Assembly (NCBI GenBank): GCA_019308645.1
Contig: JAFDHR010000111.1
Span: forward strand, 1-8,186
Reading direction: 5' to 3'
Origin: Deltaproteobacteria bacterium
GTDB taxonomy: Bacteria > Desulfobacterota > DSM-4660 > Desulfatiglandales > B25-G16
Length of the DNA: 8,186 nt
Shown here: in pieces, positions 5,398 to 8,186 of the stretch
How the letters are laid out: each line of letters opens with the position of its first letter
Numbering within the stretch: position 1 is the stretch's first letter
Notes under the pieces: generated by a model
Told to the model about the DNA's origin: nothing
Seen by the model: the letters and a program-made list of their open reading frames with translations, nothing else
Databases searched by the model: none
Position numbers and translations under genes: made by a program

Positions 5398-5479
5398 TAA
5401 ATCCTGTCTAATAAAAAAACGATCATCCAGTATCAAGTAACGAGCAACGATCTCAGCGTTCGAAACGTAGATTCCTATT

Positions 5480-5517
5480 AAAAGGTATTGCAATTTCTGC
5501 ACGAACGTCCCTCTTCA
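5480..5517 (+). repeat. Family C repeat, copy 4
   Basis: GCAATTTCTGCACGAACGTCCC (5490-5511) followed by TCTTCA. It aligns with copy 5, located 56 bases downstream (GCAATCTCTGCACGAGCGTCCC). Confidence 0.65.
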
Positions 5518-5534
5518 TGCGGTTTTCTCAGGTA

Positions 5535-5568
5535 AAAAAGTTATGCAATCTCTGCACGAGCGTCCCCA
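5535..5568 (+). repeat. Family C repeat, copy 5
   Basis: AAAAAGTTATGCAATCTCTG then CACGAGCGTCCCC. It combines the AAAGTTAT start of copies 3 and 6 with the GCACGA-CGTCCC end of copy 4, linking the subgroups into one family. Confidence 0.65.
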
Positions 5569-5586
5569 ATCTCCGTTATAGTTGAC

Positions 5587-5615
5587 TTGACATTCCATTT
5601 TAAAGGGACTACCAT
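5587..5615 (+). promoter_or_regulatory. Possible promoter of the second Phd-PIN operon
   Basis: TTGACA (5587-5592), a consensus -35 box, with TACCAT (5610-5615) at 17 bp or CATAAT (5613-5618) at 20 bp. Neither -10 is strong, so the assignment is tentative. GGAGGG (5645-5650) is the ribosome binding site 6 bases before the ATG at 5657. Confidence 0.45.
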
Positions 5616-5656
5616 AATACCAAAGTAGCTACAAACTCAAACTCGGAGGGCCAGTT

Positions 5657-5935
5657 ATGATCACTGCAGGTGTTAAAGAACTGAAGAATAATTTGAGCAG
5701 TTATTTGACTCGCGTAAAAAGCGGAGAAGAGGTCCTTATAACCGATAGGGGAAAGACATTTGCCCGAATTGTTAAGGAAGAAGCATACAATAAGTCAGTT
5801 CGAGCCGCACTCGCACCTTTGATAGCCAAGGGGTTGATAAAATTACCGAGCCGCGAGATAAATAAACGGAATCTATCTCCAATTCAAGTCCCTGGAAAGC
5901 CTGTGTCAGAAATGGTTTTGGAGGATAGGAGATGA
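5657..5935 (+). CDS. Phd/YefM family antitoxin (pair 2)
   Basis: A 92-residue protein with the classic prevent-host-death start: AGVKELKNNLSSYLTRVKSGEEVLITDRGKTFARIV (4-39), a DNA-binding dimer fold with the conserved NLSxYLxRVxxGExVxITxRG pattern. The rest (40-92) is a flexible toxin-binding tail containing SPIQVPGKPVSEMVLEDRR. This longer tail distinguishes it from the pair 1 and pair 3 antitoxins. Translation is coupled to the toxin through an ATGA overlap at 5932-5935. It starts at the only ATG with a good ribosome binding site. Confidence 0.92.
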   Translation: MITAGVKELKNNLSSYLTRVKSGEEVLITDRGKTFARIVKEEAYNKSVRAALAPLIAKGLIKLPSREINKRNLSPIQVPGKPVSEMVLEDRR

Positions 5936-6378
5936 TCTTGTACCTGGATACAAGCGCACTCCTGAAAAGGTACTTCAAAGAGCCTTACTCAAACGAGCTG
6001 CTTTCAAAGTGGAAAGAAGCTACTCAGATTATCACATCCTCTGTAGCGTACGCTGAGACCATGGCTTCTCTTTATAGAAAGAAAAGAGAGGTAGATCTAA
6101 GTAGTAAAGTATTCAACAAGCTCGTCAATTCATTCCATCTGGACTGGGAAACCTTTATCCGTGTAGAAGTCAATGAGGATCTAAATGAAACTATCCAAAA
6201 AATTGTAGCAAGACATCCCCTCCGTGGATTCGACGCTATTCACCTTGCATCAGCAATTATAACACATGAGAGGATAAACGAAGCTTTCCTCTTTGCCTGT
6301 TTTGACCAAAAACTAATTAATGGCGCTCAAATGGAAGGACTTGCAACCTTCCCAGCCCCGCCATCCCCTGGGCCTTAA
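5932..6378 (+). CDS. PIN-domain toxin (VapC-type ribonuclease), pair 2
   Basis: A 148-residue PIN protein. Acidic residues in order are D6 (LYLDTSALLKRY), E42 (SSVAYAETMASL), D101 (LRGFDAIHLASA) and D125 (FACFDQKL), the complete metal-binding set for this VapC subgroup. LDTSALLKRYFKE and GFDAIHLASA are its signatures. The C-terminus MEGLATFPAPPSPGP ends in an unusual proline-rich run; related proteins normally stop soon after the GL strand, so the stop may have been shifted by repeat DNA at the 3' end. A family C repeat starts 14 bases after the stop. No terminator is evident. Confidence 0.9.
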   Translation: MILYLDTSALLKRYFKEPYSNELLSKWKEATQIITSSVAYAETMASLYRKKREVDLSSKVFNKLVNSFHLDWETFIRVEVNEDLNETIQKIVARHPLRGFDAIHLASAIITHERINEAFLFACFDQKLINGAQMEGLATFPAPPSPGP

Positions 6379-6391
6379 GCCATCAGCCAGG

Positions 6392-6426
6392 AAAGTTATT
6401 TAGAATTTTAACAGCGTCCCGGTTCA
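6392..6426 (+). repeat. Family C repeat, copy 6
   Basis: The same 35-bp unit as copy 3 with two mismatches (CAGCGTCCCGGTTCA here). It lies immediately downstream of the second Phd-PIN pair and is followed by a lone family A right arm. Confidence 0.75.
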
Positions 6427-6436
6427 CGGTTCATTT

Positions 6437-6448
6437 ATTTAACTGGGG
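6437..6448 (+). repeat. Solo family A right arm
   Basis: ATTTAACTGGGG, the right arm plus cap of family A without a visible left arm. It is followed by CAAATTCGCC, much as the complete copies are followed by AT-rich DNA. Confidence 0.45.
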
Positions 6449-6564
6449 CAAATTCGCCGTGCCCGCTCCCTGGTAAGTTTAAGGAGAAGTTGACATAAGT
6501 TACCATTGTTACCCCCTTTAAAAAATTATATTCTGGGACAAGATACTTGGTGTTCAGTATTTTC

Positions 6565-6593
6565 TTGATTATGGCTATAAAGATGGCTATAAT
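6565..6593 (+). promoter_or_regulatory. Promoter with direct repeat for the third Phd-PIN operon
   Basis: TTGATT (6565-6570), 17-bp spacer, TATAAT (6588-6593): a near-consensus sigma70-type promoter. The 10-bp word ATGGCTATAA occurs twice (6571-6580 and 6583-6592), filling the spacer and the -10 box, and could be the antitoxin binding site. AGGAGGTG (6615-6622) lies 6-7 bases before the ATG at 6629. Confidence 0.78.
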
Positions 6594-6628
6594 AGGCAAA
6601 AATATAATATGGCAAGGAGGTGTTAATC

Positions 6629-6913
6629 ATGCAAAAGCAATTTTCCATAGCTGAAGCAAAAAATAGATTGCCTTCTATTATCCATTACATAGAAAAAGGT
6701 CCTTATGTTGAATTGACAAGACGAGGAAAGCCAGTTGCAGTATTGTTGTCGATTCAGGAATATGAACGGATCAGTCGTAAATATACAGGATTTTGGAATG
6801 CTTTATCAGTGTTTCGTCAAAACATCCATGACGAAGGCATAGAGATCTCTGATATGGATTTTGAGGGCCTTAGGGATACTTTTACCGGAAGAGAGGTTGA
6901 ACTGAGAGAATGA
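6629..6913 (+). CDS. Phd/YefM family antitoxin (pair 3)
   Basis: A 94-residue protein. MQKQFSIAEAKNRLPSIIHY (1-20) and YVELTRRGKPVAVLLSIQEYERI (26-48) form the Phd/YefM DNA-binding fold, with the typical LTRRGKPVAVLLS strand. The tail has an aromatic/acidic stretch (FWNALSVFRQN...DMDFEGLRD) suited to toxin binding. I start it at the ATG at 6629 rather than an in-frame GTG at 6620, because the GTG lies inside the GGAGGTG ribosome binding site. An ATGA overlap (6910-6913) couples it to the PIN toxin. A strong promoter lies 36 bases upstream. Confidence 0.92.
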   Translation: MQKQFSIAEAKNRLPSIIHYIEKGPYVELTRRGKPVAVLLSIQEYERISRKYTGFWNALSVFRQNIHDEGIEISDMDFEGLRDTFTGREVELRE

Positions 6914-7326
6914 GATATCTTTTGGATACAAATGTGCTGTCAGAGGCCGTGAAAACTGAACCAGATAAATCAGTTATGAAAAAATTTGAGTGGAATCAGG
7001 ACGAAATGGTTACTGCTGCGCCTGTCTGGCATGAGCTTCAATTTGGTTGTCAGCGTCTTCCACGTTCCCACAAAAAAGAGGTGATCGCTTCATTTCTTAA
7101 TGATAGTGTCAGACGCACAATGTTGATTCTTCCTTATGATGACAGAGCTGCAGAATGGCACGCAAGAGAGCGTGCCCGGTTATTATCTAAAGGTATAACT
7201 CCATCATTTGTTGATGGCCAGATTGCGGCGATAGCCAAGGTGAACGGGCTAATTCTAGTGACTCGAAACATTAATGATTTCAAACCGTTTTCAGGGCTTG
7301 AGCTAGAGAATTGGCATGGTGTTTAG
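6910..7326 (+). CDS. PIN-domain toxin (VapC/FitB-type ribonuclease), pair 3
   Basis: A 138-residue PIN protein. Active-site candidates are D6 (YLLDTNVLSEAVK), E42 (PVWHELQFG), D102 (PSFVDGQIAAIA) and D123 (LVTRNINDF). LLDTNVLSE and VTRNxxDF are typical of the VapC/FitB group, where N120 precedes the last acidic position. The overall length and the final strand FSGLELENW are normal, so the toxin looks intact. It differs clearly from the other two PIN toxins, so the three pairs are not recent tandem duplicates. No terminator with a T-tract follows; the hairpin CCCGC-CCT-GCGGG at 7378-7390 is short and followed by A-rich DNA. Confidence 0.92.
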   Translation: MRYLLDTNVLSEAVKTEPDKSVMKKFEWNQDEMVTAAPVWHELQFGCQRLPRSHKKEVIASFLNDSVRRTMLILPYDDRAAEWHARERARLLSKGITPSFVDGQIAAIAKVNGLILVTRNINDFKPFSGLELENWHGV

Positions 7327-7377
7327 ATACATCCCCTTGCATACCATACTCCATGTTTACCCCCCCCTGTCGTAGAT

Positions 7378-7457
7378 CCCGCCCTGCGGGGTCGGGAAAA
7401 TCCAACAAAAAAAGCCCTTAGCGATCTTAGCGTCTTAGCGGTTCAATTTAACCGGGG
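7378..7457 (+). repeat. Repeat cluster: hairpin, CTTAGCG tandem repeat, family A right arm
   Basis: CCCGC-CCT-GCGGG hairpin (7378-7390); CTTAGCGAT, CTTAGCGT and CTTAGCGG in tandem (7417-7441); then ATTTAACCGGGG (7446-7457), identical to the right arm of family A copy 3. The order of a CTTAGCG-type array followed by a family A arm resembles remnants of a larger composite repeat. No gene is visible here. Confidence 0.55.
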
Positions 7458-7547
7458 GGCTGAAAACAACCTATTATTAGCCTTTTGTATAATTATATTA
7501 AAGAGTTGCTGAGGTCCGATCCCATTTCTCTATTACCTCAAAAAGTA

Positions 7548-7579
7548 TTGACTATTTTAGGCAAAATAATTAAAATAGT
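7548..7579 (+). promoter_or_regulatory. Promoter and operator of the Phd-RelE operon
   Basis: TTGACT (7548-7553), 17-bp spacer, TAAAAT (7571-7576). A perfect 9-bp inverted repeat ACTATTTTA (7551-7559) / TAAAATAGT (7571-7579), separated by 11 bp, overlaps both promoter boxes. This is a natural operator for a dimeric antitoxin. GGGAGG (7591-7596) is the ribosome binding site before the ATG at 7602. Confidence 0.78.
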
Positions 7580-7601
7580 TAAAAAGATGAGGGAGGTTAA
7601 C

Positions 7602-7844
7602 ATGGAAGCGACAGCAACAGAGGTAAAAAACAAGTTTGGAAAATTCTCTGACATTGCCAGGAACGAACCTGTTATTGTTGAGAAAACGGGTCGTAAGGCC
7701 ATTGTGCTGATAGCCTTTGAGGAATATGAGCGCCTGACCCAAATTGAAGATGCTTATTGGGGTGAAAAGGCAGCAAGAGCTGAGACAGATGGATATGCTG
7801 GACAGGAACAATCAATGGCTTTCATAAGAGCAAAACATGCTTAG
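7602..7844 (+). CDS. Phd/YefM family antitoxin (RelE pair)
   Basis: An 80-residue protein. EVKNKFGKFSDIARNEPVIVEKTGRKAIVLIAFEEYERL (7-45) is the Phd/YefM fold, with the EKTGRKAIVLIAFEEYERL strand-helix typical of antitoxins paired with RelE-type toxins. The tail (46-80, DAYWGEKAARAETDGYAG...) should wrap the toxin. The ATG at 7602 is chosen for its GGAGG ribosome binding site at 5 bases and because the promoter at 7548-7576 lies inside the longer open frame, excluding upstream starts. The last codons overlap the relE start by 8 bases. It probably represses its own promoter through the 9-bp inverted repeat upstream. Confidence 0.9.
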   Translation: MEATATEVKNKFGKFSDIARNEPVIVEKTGRKAIVLIAFEEYERLTQIEDAYWGEKAARAETDGYAGQEQSMAFIRAKHA

Positions 7845-8106
7845 GCTTGATTTAACCAAAAAAGCCATAGCCTTTCTGGACAAACTGCCACCCAAACAGT
7901 TCAAGCAGGTTTCAAAAAAGATTTTTTCATTAATGGCAAATCCTAAACCTCACGATTCAAAAGAATTGAAAGGGCACCCTTACCGAGGAACAGACATCGG
8001 AGAATATCGAATCATCTACCGCGTTGAAGAAGATGTTCTCAAAATTGCGCTTGTGGGCAAACGGAATGATTCTGCTAGTACCGCGTCTCATAAGTTGTGT
8101 CCCTGA
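7837..8106 (+). CDS. relE: RelE/ParE superfamily toxin, C-terminus probably altered
   Basis: An 89-residue protein. Residues 1-35 (LTKKAIAFLDKLPPKQFKQVSKKIFSLMANP) are the helical start of a RelE toxin. KELKGHPYRGTDIGEYRIIYRVEEDVLKIALVGKRND (43-78) has the expected strands, with basic residues R50, R58, R62 and K75-R76. RelE enzymes cut mRNA in the ribosomal A site. After RND the family normally continues with a short segment like xEVYRRL that provides the catalytic tyrosine region; here it reads SASTASHKLCP. A nearby frame contains CCGCGTCTC, as in the expected end, so a small indel near 8072-8085 is likely. The toxin may be inactive or attenuated. It is translationally coupled to the antitoxin by an 8-bp overlap. 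Confidence 0.85.
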   Translation: MLRLDLTKKAIAFLDKLPPKQFKQVSKKIFSLMANPKPHDSKELKGHPYRGTDIGEYRIIYRVEEDVLKIALVGKRNDSASTASHKLCP

Positions 8107-8120
8107 TAATGGCAAGATAA

Positions 8121-8165
8121 AAGTGTAAGTTTAAGATTGACACTTAACCCATATTATGTTAGAAT
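8121..8165 (+). promoter_or_regulatory. Promoter directed out of the right edge
   Basis: TTGACA (8137-8142), 17-bp spacer, TAGAAT (8160-8165) is the strongest promoter in the window. A 6-bp inverted repeat AAGTGT (8121-8126) / ACACTT (8140-8145) overlaps the -35 box. By analogy with the operons upstream, the next gene, not seen here, may belong to another TA pair. Confidence 0.65.
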
Positions 8166-8186
8166 GCTCGACAAATACGTTGTTTT

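Noticed and set aside
7378..7397. Rho-independent terminator after the third PIN toxin.
   Set aside because: The stem is only 5 bp and is followed by A-rich rather than T-rich DNA. It fits better as one more short palindromic repeat.

Overview
This 8.2 kb window is an accessory region from what looks like an uncultured environmental bacterium of moderate to low GC. The dense intergenic palindromes, AATCCTG-type leader repeats, a RAYT transposase remnant, a GxxExxY protein and many small toxin-antitoxin (TA) pairs are the texture I associate with Desulfobacterota, Nitrospirota or Brocadiales-like metagenome bins. That assignment is an impression from style; no phylogenetic marker is present. 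Every gene I accept is on the + strand.

Layout. 1-225 holds no supported gene. 226-1172 is a ruined TA locus: an antitoxin gene split by an IS200-type element (about 334-886) and frameshifted by a 5-bp tandem duplication, followed by a truncated RelE-like toxin whose end runs into what looks like a short piece of an APS-kinase (cysC) gene. 1236-1827 is an intact HicB/HicA-like pair with the antitoxin first. 1831-1998 is the broken 5' end of a REP-associated tyrosine transposase (RAYT), interrupted by a miniature palindromic element. 2151-3590 carries cargo: a GxxExxY protein and a GDP-L-fucose synthase-like epimerase, each preceded by a copy of the same hairpin-containing leader repeat. 3712-4011 is a YgiT-type zinc-finger protein without a toxin partner.

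From 4435 to 8106 come four two-gene TA operons: three Phd/YefM antitoxin + PIN (VapC-type) pairs and one Phd/YefM + RelE pair. In each the toxin start overlaps the antitoxin stop by 4 or 8 bases, so the genes are translationally coupled. Three have a clear sigma70-type promoter with 17-bp spacing, and in two of these an inverted repeat overlaps the promoter, as expected for autoregulation by the antitoxin or the complex. The RelE toxin's last residues look frameshifted. Another strong promoter at 8137-8165 points out of the right edge.

The intergenic DNA (1828-2150, 2532-2633, 4012-4434, 5058-5656, 6379-6628, 7327-7601) is the least ordinary part. It is a mosaic of at least four small repeat families: (A) short elements with GTGAAAT/ATTTCAC or GTTAAAT/ATTTAAC arms capped by C and G tracts; (B) a composite leader unit with a TCCGCC/GGCGGA hairpin, a second hairpin with invariant core TTTC[G/A]TCCGGAAA, and a tail ending AATCCTGTCTAA; (C) six AGTTA...CGTCCC repeats; (D) short tandem arrays. 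Family A elements appear to sit inside family B units and inside the RAYT gene, and the stems of A and B differ between copies by compensating changes. This nested system of small palindromic elements around TA cassettes is the most interesting signal in the window.
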